This document shows, piece by piece, positions 1 to 8,403 of a stretch of DNA of 47,688 bases; the stretch's first letter is position 1; each line of letters opens with the position of its first letter. This stretch comes from Candidatus Scalindua sp. GTDB lineage: Bacteria > Planctomycetota > Brocadiia > Brocadiales > Scalinduaceae. The stretch spans positions 1 through 47,688 of the forward strand of contig JABHIW010000175.1 in NCBI GenBank assembly GCA_018670825.1, given 5' to 3'. The translations under genes were made by a program, and so were the position numbers. The notes under the pieces were generated by a model that worked only from the letters and a program-made list of their open reading frames with translations, ran no database searches and had not been told where the DNA came from.

Positions 1-121
1 CGTATCCACACTGCGGCTGCTGCGCGTCATATCTGTCATAAGAGCTTTCGATACCATGCTCTTCCATTTTCTTAAGCAAACTTAGAGATTCCTGATCAGC
101 ACCTTCATAATTCTTCTTCAT
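1..121 (-). CDS. cooS: Ni-CO dehydrogenase catalytic subunit, N-terminal fragment (runs off window)
   Basis: Only the first 40 codons lie in the window; the gene continues past base 1. The start ATG is at 121-119, preceded on the minus strand by a good AAAGGAG ribosome site. The visible protein starts MKKNYEGADQESL and ends in a DRYDAQQPQCGY stretch. That matches the family signature leading to the first FeS ligands of anaerobic CO dehydrogenase (usually a QPQCGFG-x-GxCCRxC context), and the preceding KKMEEHGIES helix is also typical. The enzyme interconverts CO and CO2 at a Ni-Fe-S cluster and partners acetyl-CoA synthase in the Wood-Ljungdahl pathway, which anammox bacteria use for carbon fixation. 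The call rests on 40 residues, so subtype (acsA versus cooS) cannot be set. Confidence 0.72.
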   Translation of the reverse strand, partial: MKKNYEGADQESLSLLKKMEEHGIESSYDRYDAQQPQCGY

Positions 122-167
122 TTTACGCACTCCTTTAATTTGGTTATTACCAGACTAACTTCTGATA

Positions 168-285
168 GTAACTATCCATATTATTAAATGCGGCTTTTCT
201 CGGTAAGCCTGAGACTTACCCAGTAAGTTGAGGGAAAGGAGCAAACATTAATCTATAAGTTTTTCTCAACTTACTGGATAGTTAT
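168..285 (-). promoter_or_regulatory. Folded leader upstream of CO dehydrogenase gene
   Basis: A perfect 13-bp inverted repeat pairs 220-232 (CCAGTAAGTTGAG) with 265-277. The right arm continues into GGATAGTTA (276-284), which pairs with TAACTATCC at 169-177. The interrupting segment has its own hairpin, 202-207 (GGTAAG) with 215-220 (CTTACC). The result is a multi-branched fold immediately upstream of the minus-strand CODH start. It may be a leader RNA or just a mobile palindrome; I recognise no riboswitch class. Confidence 0.4.
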
Positions 286-357
286 ATTAACGTCTTTTAT
301 ATACGAAATCGTTCCCAGACAGGTCGTTGTACATGTTCCATTAATTATCCAAAAATT

Positions 358-434
358 GTCATTCCCGCATTCTTTTAACGGGAATCTGAGATAAACAGGT
401 TTTTAGATACCCGATAAAGGCGGGCGGGCATGAC
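358..434. repeat. Dispersed palindromic repeat (GTCATTCCCGC type)
   Basis: Ends are inverted: GTCATTCCCGC on the left and GCGGGCATGAC on the right, with a second internal ATTCCCG/CGGGAAT inverted pair at the left end. This is the general style of small non-coding palindromic repeats found in many bacterial genomes. No coding capacity. Confidence 0.6.
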
Positions 435-455
435 AGCTTTTAAAAAATTAATAGA

Positions 456-486
456 GTACGCGCAAAAAACCTAACGGAAAACTACT
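456..486. repeat. Solo terminal repeat of a MITE family
   Basis: This 31-bp stretch matches the right terminal inverted repeat of the elements at 14678-14828 and 31956-32119 (GCGCAAAAA-CCTAACGG-ACTACT pattern). No matching left end is visible nearby, so it is a decayed or truncated copy. Confidence 0.5.
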
Positions 487-788
487 GAAATTCATGGTGA
501 ATATTCTTCACAAAAACAAAATAATCTAATTGAGACTACTAAATATACGATACCGTTATTAGACAACAATGGTTACATATTGTCAAATATAAATTCAACC
601 TATATAAAAGTGCTACGGAGAAAGAGAAAATACCTGTAGACAAAGCTATTGATAGGGTTATAACGAAAGGAGATAATTATTCCTATGAAAAAGCGGTATG
701 CACATCATGCAGCACAGTATACAACCGTAAAACTTTTAAATAAAAAAAATCGTAGCAACTGACTATTTAACTGTTATTTTTTGAAAGA
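487..788. other. AT-rich intergenic stretch, no gene recognised
   Basis: Only very short reading frames are present. A plausible ribosome site near 668 leads to a 25-codon frame that resembles nothing I know. I see no RNA gene. Confidence 0.5.
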
Positions 789-1010
789 ATGAAGCGTACC
801 AAAATGAGTAGCAAAGAGATACTAGAACAAGCTATGGCACTTAAACCGGATGAACGGTTTATGATCGTTGAGAGCTTATTGAAAAGCCTTGATGAGCCTG
901 ATCGAAAGATTGATGAAATCTGGGCAGAAGAAGCAGAAAAAAGACTAAAAGCGTATAGAGACGGAAATCTTGAAGGAATTCCTATGGAAGAAATATTCAA
1001 GGATGAATAA
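789..1010 (+). CDS. Addiction-module antitoxin (Unstab_antitox-like), toxin partner lost
   Basis: A 73-residue protein with the pattern of the putative addiction module component family: a helical N-terminus with MALKPDERFMIVESLLKSL, then a Trp-containing acidic stretch (EIWAEEAEKRLKAYRDG) ending near EGIPMEEIFKDE. Such antitoxins normally overlap a RelE/ParE-type RNase toxin. Here an ATG overlaps the stop codon at 1010-1012 and would begin MRIVFS, a toxin-like start, but a stop follows at 1028-1030 and no toxin frame continues. The toxin therefore looks truncated and the antitoxin orphaned. I chose the first ATG (789), preceded by GAAAGA, over the one at 804, which has no ribosome site. Confidence 0.68.
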   Translation: MKRTKMSSKEILEQAMALKPDERFMIVESLLKSLDEPDRKIDEIWAEEAEKRLKAYRDGNLEGIPMEEIFKDE

Positions 1011-1248
1011 TGAGAATTGTTTTCTCTTAATGGAATCAATTAGGCCAATTAGGGTCGGACCAGGTCAAGTATTTGTCATAATAGAAGATAGGTTGATTTT
1101 GCCATATTTTTCTAGCCTTAGAAGATACTTTTTGATGAGAAAAAGTGTATTTTAAGAAAAGAATCACAAACAAAAAATATTCGGTAAAACCAATTCACTA
1201 TTCAACAGACTGTCCAAGAATACAAAACCCAAAAAATCGGCAATAAAC

Positions 1249-1273
1249 TACCCCGCAGCAAGCTGACGGGGTA
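1249..1273. repeat. Hairpin TACCCCG...CGGGGTA
   Basis: A 7-bp stem with an 11-base loop containing CAGCAAGCT. A second partial copy of the same words (CAGCAAGCTACGGGGAATTAAAC) lies at about 1301-1320. Hairpins of this kind often border mobile-element remnants. Nothing else is recognisable between 1031 and 1390. Confidence 0.4.
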
Positions 1274-1390
1274 TTACATTTGAGTGTTTTATATCTCACA
1301 GCAAGCTACGGGGAATTAAACCCATGGAGATCAATATTAAAGGACTTATGACTCGAAAATCGGCTAAAACACCTATTCTCAGACATCCTG

Positions 1391-1615
1391 TCAAGACGTG
1401 ATCTTGGCCATTCTACTCTTTATCGATTCAAAATTCTTGACGGACTCATATATGTCCCTGAACGAGTTGCAAGTGCGACAACATTTAATAGCCTCATTTT
1501 CTTTCGTTATAAACGATTCGGTGCCACTAAGAACCTGTTTTAAATCATCATGAAGTGTACAAATTTCGTGGTTGTTAAAATTAACACAATTGTAATAGGC
1601 CATTTCTTTGATCAT
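1391..1615 (-). CDS. Small cysteine-containing hypothetical protein
   Basis: A 74-residue protein with a strong ribosome site (GGAGGG, 7 bases before ATG). I do not recognise the family. It begins MIKEMAYYNCVNFNNHEICT and carries five cysteines, including C9, C18 and a CCRTC cluster in the second half, which suggests metal or FeS binding or a disulfide-rich fold. There is no signal peptide or membrane segment. It stands alone between mobile-element remnants. The Shine-Dalgarno and the composition, not homology, make me call it real. Confidence 0.5.
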   Translation of the reverse strand: MIKEMAYYNCVNFNNHEICTLHDDLKQVLSGTESFITKENEAIKCCRTCNSFRDIYESVKNFESIKSRMAKITS

Positions 1616-1914
1616 TTTTTATCCCTCCACTATAATTCAATTATTCAAAAAAACACTTTTCTTGTCTTATCGGTAATATTCCATTATTCTTTAATTAATT
1701 TTTGTAAAATAATGAAATTTTAATTTATATGGGAAAATAAACATCAGAACACACAGGGAGAAACAGGCCAACAAAGGCTTTGTTGGGGGTACTCGCCATA
1801 TAATTCATGTATCGAGTACCTCCATGATAAGCATCATATCCATTCACTTTTTACTTCTATACCCATATCAAAATGGTTTTTAGGCGCTTTAATATAAATA
1901 TTTATACGTTTTTT
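1616..1914. other. Intergenic, no gene seen
   Basis: AT-rich, with stops in all frames. It contains the upstream region of the minus-strand gene ending at 1391 but no convincing promoter. Confidence 0.4.
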
Positions 1915-1977
1915 CGTAGGGCAATCCTTTAGGTTTGCTTTCGTACAATCAGCGCAAGGCTAAAGCCTCGCCCTACG
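1915..1977. repeat. Dispersed palindromic repeat, copy 1 (CGTAGGGC...GCCCTACG)
   Basis: The ends are inverted (CGTAGGGC and GCCCTACG) and the interior words CAATCCTTTAGGTTTG, TTTCGTAC and AGCGCAAGGC recur in the copy at 31988-32058. The two copies differ by a few substitutions and an 8-base size difference in the middle. It is non-coding. The second copy sits inside a MITE. Confidence 0.75.
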
Positions 1978-2067
1978 TCTCTACCTAATTCCATTTCGTG
2001 ACTGGTATATCTTGCTCGAATTCTCCAAGGCCTTTACTTATTAACCTTCCACACTCCTTACACGCAA

Positions 2068-2241
2068 TCAAGGCGGTGTTACATGTTGACACCTCGCCCT
2101 AATTCCCTTTTTTGGTAAAGAGTTCTTGATCATCAGCTCAATTTTTTTACGAAATCTTTGATTCCATTCATCGTATTCCTTTAATGCTTCTGGAAAACTA
2201 CTAATTGCTTCGTCTGGATTTTGCCTTTCTATCTCTGTCAT
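2068..2241 (-). CDS. Small hypothetical protein, 57 residues
   Basis: The ATG at 2241-2239 is preceded by GAGGTAATT, a good ribosome site. The protein begins MTEIERQNPDEAISSFPEAL and continues with a charged helical stretch (EYDEWNQRFRKKIELMIKN). The last dozen or so residues (RARCQHVTPP) look read through from adjacent repeat DNA, so the original C-terminus may be lost. I do not recognise the family. It has no signal or membrane segment. It is too short to be certain, and the ribosome site is the main support. Confidence 0.4.
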   Translation of the reverse strand: MTEIERQNPDEAISSFPEALKEYDEWNQRFRKKIELMIKNSLPKKGIRARCQHVTPP

Positions 2242-2347
2242 AATTACCTCAAAAAGTGCTTTTATTTATATTCTTTCCTTTGCGTTCTTCGCGGCTTCTT
2301 GTCCTCGGTGTTTTTTGTCCGGGAAGTGTTATAAATAACTATTCCGA

Positions 2348-2408
2348 ACGGCAAGCCCCCACCTACTACCCTGGCAGGAAGCGGGTGGCAAGTGGGTATT
2401 TTTGCCGT
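2348..2408. repeat. Foldback palindrome
   Basis: Outer arms ACGGCAA (2348-2354) and TTGCCGT (2402-2408) enclose further pairing of CCCAC with GTGGG and TACCC with GGGTG. It is GC-richer than its surroundings and non-coding, with the style of a REP/BIME-type unit. Confidence 0.5.
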
Positions 2409-2666
2409 GTGGCATCTATAAAGATGATTACCTTATTCAACGTTTCTCTTTTTTCGTTTTTGTAAGATTTGTGCAGAGTGTCGACAGCACTCTTCAACCG
2501 TTTTGATCGCATCGTTGTCACTGCTGAGTAATATCAATAAGGACTTATCTGTATATTTTCGATCCGCACGTTTTGTAAGTGTTATAAATGTACATACACA
2601 AACAGCATGCCAGAAAACGGCAACACAAGGGGACTGTAGATATTTCGACTGCTGCGAAGCAAGGAG

Positions 2667-2710
2667 GTGTAGAACCGGGAGACTCCCCCTGAGCAAGCTC
2701 AGGCTACATC
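2667..2710. repeat. Three-helix palindromic unit, REP-like
   Basis: GGTGTAG (2667-2673 region) pairs with CTACATC (2704-2710) and encloses two hairpins: GGGAG-A-CTCCC, and the perfect CCTGAG-CAAG-CTCAGG at 2688-2703. A truncated REP-associated transposase lies about 200 bases downstream, which fits a REP element, but that link is inference. Confidence 0.45.
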
Positions 2711-2925
2711 TGGAACGCTGCGAGAAGGATATTTTTTTTAAAGTGGTATGGAAGCGAGTGGAAACTATCAGGTTTTGACCCCGCAAAAGTGCGCCATGGC
2801 ACACCTTTGTAACGGCACACTCTTGTGCCTTTGGCATATAACAGCTGATTAATTAACAAGCATTTCGTTTGGCTATATCATTTTTTTAAGCGTAAGTATT
2901 TATGGACATGCGATATCGCCTTGGT

Positions 2926-3012
2926 ATGACAAAGCAGTTGCGTATTGAATATGAAGGTGCATTTTATTACGTTCTATCAGGAGGGAACGAGCGAAAAGAG
3001 ATTTTCCGAGGA
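2926..3012 (+). pseudogene. REP-associated tyrosine transposase (Y1/RAYT), 5' fragment
   Basis: About 29 codons are recognisable: MTKQLRIEYEGAFYYVLSGG followed by NERKEIFRG. This is the conserved N-terminus of RAYT/IS200-like transposases (usual form LRIEYxGAxYHVTSRGNERxxIF). The reading frame stays open to 3219 but the sequence leaves the family after residue 29 and joins unrelated DNA (the duplicated segment at 3031-3203). The catalytic HUH motif and Tyr are therefore missing. It is a dead remnant created by truncation. Confidence 0.7.
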
Positions 3013-3030
3013 AATGGTGTCACATCCGTA

Positions 3031-3203
3031 CTCACAATTAAAGATGGCAGTGCATCTGTCACAGGCAAACGAATTACGCTGCCTTACCCTATCCGGCTAA
3101 CAGTTGGTGATTTTACTATTCGTAAGCGATTACGCGTATTAAGCCCATTGTATTGCCATCAATATTGGCAGTTGAAGAATCATTTACAGAAATTATTTTT
3201 CTT
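3031..3203. repeat. Diverged duplicate of the 10297-10500 segment
   Basis: Long runs match 10297-10500, for example TTTTACTATTCGTAAGCGA followed by CGTATTAAGCCCATTGTA, with substitutions and a deletion of about 30 bases relative to the other copy. The matching part covers the 3' end and downstream flank of the small gene at 10420-10614. Confidence 0.75.
3116..3199 (-). pseudogene. C-terminal remnant of the small protein encoded at 10420-10614
   Basis: The last 27 codons read KIISVNDSSTANIDGNTMGL then IRVIAYE, nearly identical to the C-terminus of the intact 64-residue protein at 10420-10614. Upstream of these codons the frame continues into unrelated sequence, so the 5' half of the gene has been lost or replaced. 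Confidence 0.65.
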
Positions 3204-3219
3204 ATTTCATGTTTCATAA

Positions 3220-3613
3220 TGAAGCACTTTCCATTAAACATCGAGTAGTTGATCCACAATGGAGCACAGTCAAAGTAGCATGGTATAATTTCCCTCAATC
3301 CAATAATAATTTAAATGTTACATCTCAAAAGGCTTACAAATACAACCTACATAATGGTATGAAAATTGCCATAGTTTTAACTGAATTAGACGTTTGGTTT
3401 TTATTTTGTCAAGCTCCTGAAGAAAAGGATAATATACAATTCAGCAGTGTAAGGAAGATTTTTTTAGATAGTTAAAAGATCATATAACATTGATGTAATT
3501 CACTATCCCAGGCAAATCAATATTTATTATCAATTAATAGTATTAATCTCGTTTTTCGTATGTAGCTCACAATATATGACATTGTTTACAATTAATGTAA
3601 AAAGGAAAGAATT
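3220..3613. other. AT-rich spacer before the DUF1800 operon
   Basis: No supported gene. Any promoter for the operon starting at 3614 must lie here, but I could not pick a convincing -35/-10 pair. Confidence 0.35.
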
Positions 3614-6600
3614 ATGACAAAAAATGATGCCTTATGTGAATTGGGTAAGAAGATTTCAGTTACCGAATTTTTAGTGTGTGTAATCCATAATCTTCTTAAA
3701 TATCGAAAATTTACTCTCTTGCCTCTATTACTTTTCATGTGCCTCATTCCTCTCACTGCGTATGCAGACTCTACACTCAATGTCACCTTAAAAAACGGAC
3801 TAAACAATTTGCCACTGGCAGATAAACAGATTACTGCTTATGAGCGGAACCCCAATGGAGGGCTTAGATGGGCACAACGCAAAACAACCGATCATGACGG
3901 AAAAGCTGAATTTAATCTGGAAGGTATCGATAGCGGCAGAGTATATGTGCTAAAGGCAAAGCCTTATAACACCGGTTCTGTATACAGTGAAGATGTAACA
4001 GCAGCGGGAAATTTCGATTTTCTCGTCGGTATGGTTGAGTTGACCCTGATTAATGGTGCTACCGGAGAGCTTCTTCCAAATACTAAAGTTTATGCGCGAA
4101 GGATTCTGGATGATGGCAATACTAAGTGGTATAAGTGGGGAATCAGTGATAGTGAAGGCGTAGTACGTTTTGATCTTGCCGGTCTGGGCAATGGTACCGA
4201 AACTTATCTGTTCAAGGCAAAAAGCACGATAAATGGTAGGTGGAAATCCAGTGAACCGGTAACCAATAACGGACCGGTAACATTTGTTGTTGGCAATACA
4301 CCTTTACATGTTACGCTGAAGAATGCTATTAACGGCACCGCTTTACCAGATCAGAAAATAACGGTATATGAAAAATCGGCTAATGGTAGTAAAAAATGGA
4401 CATGCAGTAGCCATACTGACAGTAACGGTAAAGTGACATTTGATATTGACGGAATTGATGATGACCGCACATTTGCTTTAAGAGCTAAGCCATATAACAC
4501 AGGCAGTGTTTACAGCGATGATTTGAGCGCTTCAGGTGACTATGATTTTCTTGTCGGCAAAGTTGAACTGACCCTGATTAACGGTGCTACCGGAGAACTG
4601 CTACCGGATACAAAAGTTTATGCACGCAAGATTCTGGGTGACGGATCGACTAAATGGTATAAGAGTGGGACCAGTAATAGTGAAGGCGTGGCACATTTTG
4701 ATCTTGCCGGACTGGGCAGTGGCACTGAAACTTATCTGTTCAAGGCGAAAAGCACGATAAATGGACGGTGGAGATCCAGTGATCCGGTTACCGATAACGG
4801 ACCGGTAACGTTTGTTGTTGGCAATACACCTTTAAATGTCACACTGAAAAATGGTTTACACAATACCCCACTACCGAACAAAGAGGTTTCCGTTTATGAA
4901 CGTTTACAGAGTGGAAAGTCCAGATGTGTAGGCAGGAAAACTACAGACGCCGAAGGTATGGCGGTATTTGATATTGAGGGTTTGGGATCACAGGGGCGCA
5001 TTTTTGTGTTGAAGGCCAAGCCATACAACACCGGCTCTGTGTATAGCAATGATGTGACAGAAACGGGAGATTTTGATTTTCTTGTCGGTAAGGTTGAACT
5101 GACCTTGATTAACGGTGCTACCGGAGAACTTCTTCCGGATACAAACGTTTATGCGCGTAGGATTCTGGGTGACGGTAATACAAAGTGGTATAAGAGCGGG
5201 ATCAGTGATAGTGAAGGCGTAGTACGTTTTGATCTTGCCGGCCTGCACGATAATGCTGAAAATAGCACCGAAACTTATCTGTTCAAGGCGAAAAGCACAA
5301 TAAATGGAAGATGGAGAGCCAGTGAACCGGTTACTGATAACGGGCCTGTAACATTTATTGTCGGCAATACACCTTTAAATGTCACACTGAAAAATGGGAT
5401 ACACAATACTCCTCTACCGAACAAGGATGTTTACGTTTATGAGCGTCTAGAGGATGGAAAGTCCAGATATGTAGACAGGCAAACTACGGATTCTGAAGGT
5501 AAGGTGGTATTTGATATTGAGGATTTGGGTTCGGAGGGACACATTTTTGTGTTGAAGGCCAAGCCATACAACACCGGCTCTGTGTACAGCAATGATGTGA
5601 CAGAAACGGGAGATTTTGATTTTCTTGTCGGTAAGGTTGAACTGTCCTTGATTAACGGTGCTACCGGAGAACTTCTTCCGGATACAAACGTTTATGCGCG
5701 AAGGATTCTGGATAACGGAAATACTAAGTGGTATAAGTGGGGTATCAGTGATAGTGAAGGCATTACACGCTTTGATCTTGCCGGTCTGGACAGTGGCACT
5801 GAAACCTATTTATTCAAAGCAAAAAGTACGATAAATGGAAGATGGAGATCCAGTGAGCCGATTACCAGTAACGGATCGGTAACATTTGTTGTCGGTAATA
5901 CACCTTTAAATGTCACACTGAAAAATGCCATAAGTGGCGCCACTTTGCCAGATCAGAAAGTAACGGTTTATGAAAGATTGGCTGATGGTAGTAAAAAATG
6001 GACATACAGTAGCGATACTGACAGTAACGGCAAAGTCATATTCGATATTGACGGGATTGATGATGGACGTACATTTGTATTAAGAGCAAAGCCGTATAAT
6101 GCGGGCAGTGTTTACAGTGATGATTTGATGGCTTCCGGTGATTATGATTTTCTTGTCGGGAAAATGCCTGTTACCCTTATAGATAAAGATAATGGCGTAC
6201 CGATTATAAACAAGAAAATATCAGCTAAAATTAAACTACCGAATGGCCAAATAAAATGGGCAGGATCAGGAATAAGTGATAACAATGGAACAGTTCATTT
6301 TGATTTGGATGGCTTTTCAAACGGTTTTGCCTATGTTTTTAATACGTACAACGCATTCGGGCTGAACAAAAGCTATTATAGCGATATTGCTTTACAGGAA
6401 GGCCCGATGATTTTTGAGATCAGTCGGAATGGAGACTATTCTCTGGATCGAACTCCACCTTTTATCGCCATAGCAACTCCCAAGCCTGGTGCTTTTGTCA
6501 GTAGCAGTGGTTTCAACGTATCAGGAATGGCTGATGATAATCAATTGTTGACTAGAGTTTCTGTCAGCATAGAGGACCCATTACTAGGGACAACAATGTT

Positions 6601-8389
6601 AGAGGCAAGTAGTGGTACGGGGAACTGGAATATTACCGTAACCGGAGATATGGTATCGGTAGGAGAAACAGTAACGGTTATAGCCAGAGCATACGATAGA
6701 ATGCTTAACGTCTCCTCTGACAGTATTCAAGTCAGTGTTATTCACGATGTTGAAGCCCCATCATTATCTATAACCTCTCATAACAATGGTGATGTAGTTG
6801 CAGATGCAGGGTTCCTTGTGGCAGGAAACGTCAGTGACATTACCGGAGTCGCTCAGCTTACGGCCAATGTTGAAGACTCGTTTCAGAGTCAGATTTTACC
6901 TGAAAGATCAGTGGAAGTATCTGTCTCCAGTGGGCGTTGGGCATTTGTTGTCAACAACTTAAATGCAGATAGTAATGTGGTAGTCTCTGTTGAGGCTGTT
7001 GATATGGCAGGAAACACTGCAACTCAAACAGTAGATTTGAGTGTAATTCCTGCAGTTAAAAGCACACGACATCTACTTGATCGTATCACATTTGGTACAA
7101 CATCAGAGTTGCTTGAAGATGCCAGTACATTAGGAGTAGACGGATTGATTAATCAGCAGTTACACCCTGGAGACATAGATAATACGGAATTTGAAACTGC
7201 TCTGGCAGCAATGGAACTGCCGGATAATACCCGTGAACTTCAATTCTATCAGTTGCTTCACACTCTATACAGCAAACAGCAATTACTGGAAGTTATGACC
7301 TTTTTCTGGGACAACCATTTCAACACTGATATTACGAAAACAAAAATAAGTTACGAGATTAATGAGAATCAGCAGTTTAGACAAAATGCCTTAGGCAATT
7401 TCAGAAATCTGTTGGAAATTAGTGCGAAAAGTCCCGCAATGCTCAGATATCTGGATAACTATCTGAGCCGCAGTGAAGAACCCAATGAAAACTATGCAAG
7501 GGAATTGATGGAACTCCATACATTGAGTGTAAACGGCGGATATACGGCAACAGATGTTGCAGAGGTTGCCAGGGTTTTCACCGGGTGGGGAATAAGGGAC
7601 AACGAGTTTTATTTTAACCAATACCACCATGACGATGATGAAAAACTGGTATTAGGTACAATTATTCCTGCAGGATCGAGGATGCAGGGAGGAGAGCAGG
7701 TGCTGGATGTACTTGCTTCTCATCCGTCCACAGCCAGGTTCATCTGTACAAAGCTGGTCCGTATGTTTATTTCTGATACACCTGCAGACGGAATTATAAA
7801 TGAATGTTCCACAGTATTTCTTAATGCAAAAGATGATGCTGATCAAATTGCTCAAGTCGTTGATACTATTTTACATTCCGATGCATTTGCCGATACACAG
7901 AATTTTCATGGTAAGCTGAAAACACCACTTGAATTTATCGGCAGTGTAGTACGCAATATTAATGCTGTGGCGTCCAGTCGCGATACACAAGACGCCTTAA
8001 ACAATATGGGCATGCCACTGTTCTTAAACCCGATACCAACCGGGTGGAGTGAAACAGGACCAACCTGGCTGAATTCAAATCAACTGCTTCAAAGACTTCT
8101 TTTCGCAAATCGTGTTGCGTTTAATAGGACCGGAAGTTCTAATACCTTTGTGGATAATCCATCCGGTATTTTTACAGACCGTGGATACGAGACTCTTGAG
8201 GGTGTTGTCGGTTATCTCTTTTATTTAGCACTCAGCCTGGATTATACGGAATTGGAATGGAATGAGGCAGTGTCTCTCCTGACTGATAATGGCAGTTCCC
8301 AATTCGATATTTTTGATGAATCTGCCGACAATAGAATACGCAAGTTGATTGGCTTTGTTTTTAGTTTTCCAAATTATCAATTACAATAG
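3614..8389 (+). CDS. Large exported repeat protein with C-terminal DUF1800 domain
   Basis: 1591 residues. The ATG follows GGAAAGA. After about 30 residues comes a signal-peptide-like stretch (KYRKFTLLPLLLFMCLIPLT, cleavage near AYADS), so export is likely although the N-terminus before it is unusually long. Residues about 53-940 are five tandem units of roughly 176 residues, each of two beta-rich modules opening (T)PLNVTLKN and (G)KVELTLINGATGELLPDT, similar in style to Cna-B/carboxypeptidase-regulatory-like repeats; the fifth unit's second half is diverged. Residues about 945-1145 look like two Ig-like domains (TPPFIAIATPKPGAFVSSSG; EAPSLSITSHNNGDVV). Residues about 1150-1591 are DUF1800: HLLDRITFG, FFWDNHFNTDI and NENYARELMELHTL are family hallmarks. 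DUF1800 has no settled function. It is followed after 14 bases by its usual DUF1501 partner. Confidence 0.9.
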   Translation: MTKNDALCELGKKISVTEFLVCVIHNLLKYRKFTLLPLLLFMCLIPLTAYADSTLNVTLKNGLNNLPLADKQITAYERNPNGGLRWAQRKTTDHDGKAEFNLEGIDSGRVYVLKAKPYNTGSVYSEDVTAAGNFDFLVGMVELTLINGATGELLPNTKVYARRILDDGNTKWYKWGISDSEGVVRFDLAGLGNGTETYLFKAKSTINGRWKSSEPVTNNGPVTFVVGNTPLHVTLKNAINGTALPDQKITVYEKSANGSKKWTCSSHTDSNGKVTFDIDGIDDDRTFALRAKPYNTGSVYSDDLSASGDYDFLVGKVELTLINGATGELLPDTKVYARKILGDGSTKWYKSGTSNSEGVAHFDLAGLGSGTETYLFKAKSTINGRWRSSDPVTDNGPVTFVVGNTPLNVTLKNGLHNTPLPNKEVSVYERLQSGKSRCVGRKTTDAEGMAVFDIEGLGSQGRIFVLKAKPYNTGSVYSNDVTETGDFDFLVGKVELTLINGATGELLPDTNVYARRILGDGNTKWYKSGISDSEGVVRFDLAGLHDNAENSTETYLFKAKSTINGRWRASEPVTDNGPVTFIVGNTPLNVTLKNGIHNTPLPNKDVYVYERLEDGKSRYVDRQTTDSEGKVVFDIEDLGSEGHIFVLKAKPYNTGSVYSNDVTETGDFDFLVGKVELSLINGATGELLPDTNVYARRILDNGNTKWYKWGISDSEGITRFDLAGLDSGTETYLFKAKSTINGRWRSSEPITSNGSVTFVVGNTPLNVTLKNAISGATLPDQKVTVYERLADGSKKWTYSSDTDSNGKVIFDIDGIDDGRTFVLRAKPYNAGSVYSDDLMASGDYDFLVGKMPVTLIDKDNGVPIINKKISAKIKLPNGQIKWAGSGISDNNGTVHFDLDGFSNGFAYVFNTYNAFGLNKSYYSDIALQEGPMIFEISRNGDYSLDRTPPFIAIATPKPGAFVSSSGFNVSGMADDNQLLTRVSVSIEDPLLGTTMLEASSGTGNWNITVTGDMVSVGETVTVIARAYDRMLNVSSDSIQVSVIHDVEAPSLSITSHNNGDVVADAGFLVAGNVSDITGVAQLTANVEDSFQSQILPERSVEVSVSSGRWAFVVNNLNADSNVVVSVEAVDMAGNTATQTVDLSVIPAVKSTRHLLDRITFGTTSELLEDASTLGVDGLINQQLHPGDIDNTEFETALAAMELPDNTRELQFYQLLHTLYSKQQLLEVMTFFWDNHFNTDITKTKISYEINENQQFRQNALGNFRNLLEISAKSPAMLRYLDNYLSRSEEPNENYARELMELHTLSVNGGYTATDVAEVARVFTGWGIRDNEFYFNQYHHDDDEKLVLGTIIPAGSRMQGGEQVLDVLASHPSTARFICTKLVRMFISDTPADGIINECSTVFLNAKDDADQIAQVVDTILHSDAFADTQNFHGKLKTPLEFIGSVVRNINAVASSRDTQDALNNMGMPLFLNPIPTGWSETGPTWLNSNQLLQRLLFANRVAFNRTGSSNTFVDNPSGIFTDRGYETLEGVVGYLFYLALSLDYTELEWNEAVSLLTDNGSSQFDIFDESADNRIRKLIGFVFSFPNYQLQ
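3770..6430 (+). repeat. In-frame tandem repeat array within the DUF1800 gene
   Basis: Five units of about 530-540 bp begin near 3770, 4294, 4823, 5362 and 5896. Whole stretches are nearly identical between units (for example AACGGTGCTACCGGAGAACT and AAGCCATACAACACCGGCTC). Units 3 and 4 are the most alike, implying recent unit duplication or gene conversion. Confidence 0.85.
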
Positions 8390-8403
8390 TAAGGAGATTA
8401 GCA

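Noticed and set aside
970..1155. 61-codon plus-strand frame overlapping the antitoxin
   Set aside because: Out of frame with the antitoxin, no ribosome site, no recognisable toxin motif.
2433..2837. 134-codon minus-strand open frame
   Set aside because: It crosses palindromic repeat DNA, has no ribosome site and shows no family features.
3209..3475. 88-codon plus-strand frame
   Set aside because: No ribosome site, no similarity to a family, located in decayed DNA next to a gene remnant.
3770..6430. CRISPR array
   Set aside because: Repeats are long, coding and in frame, without short spacers. No other regular short repeats or cas genes are in the window.
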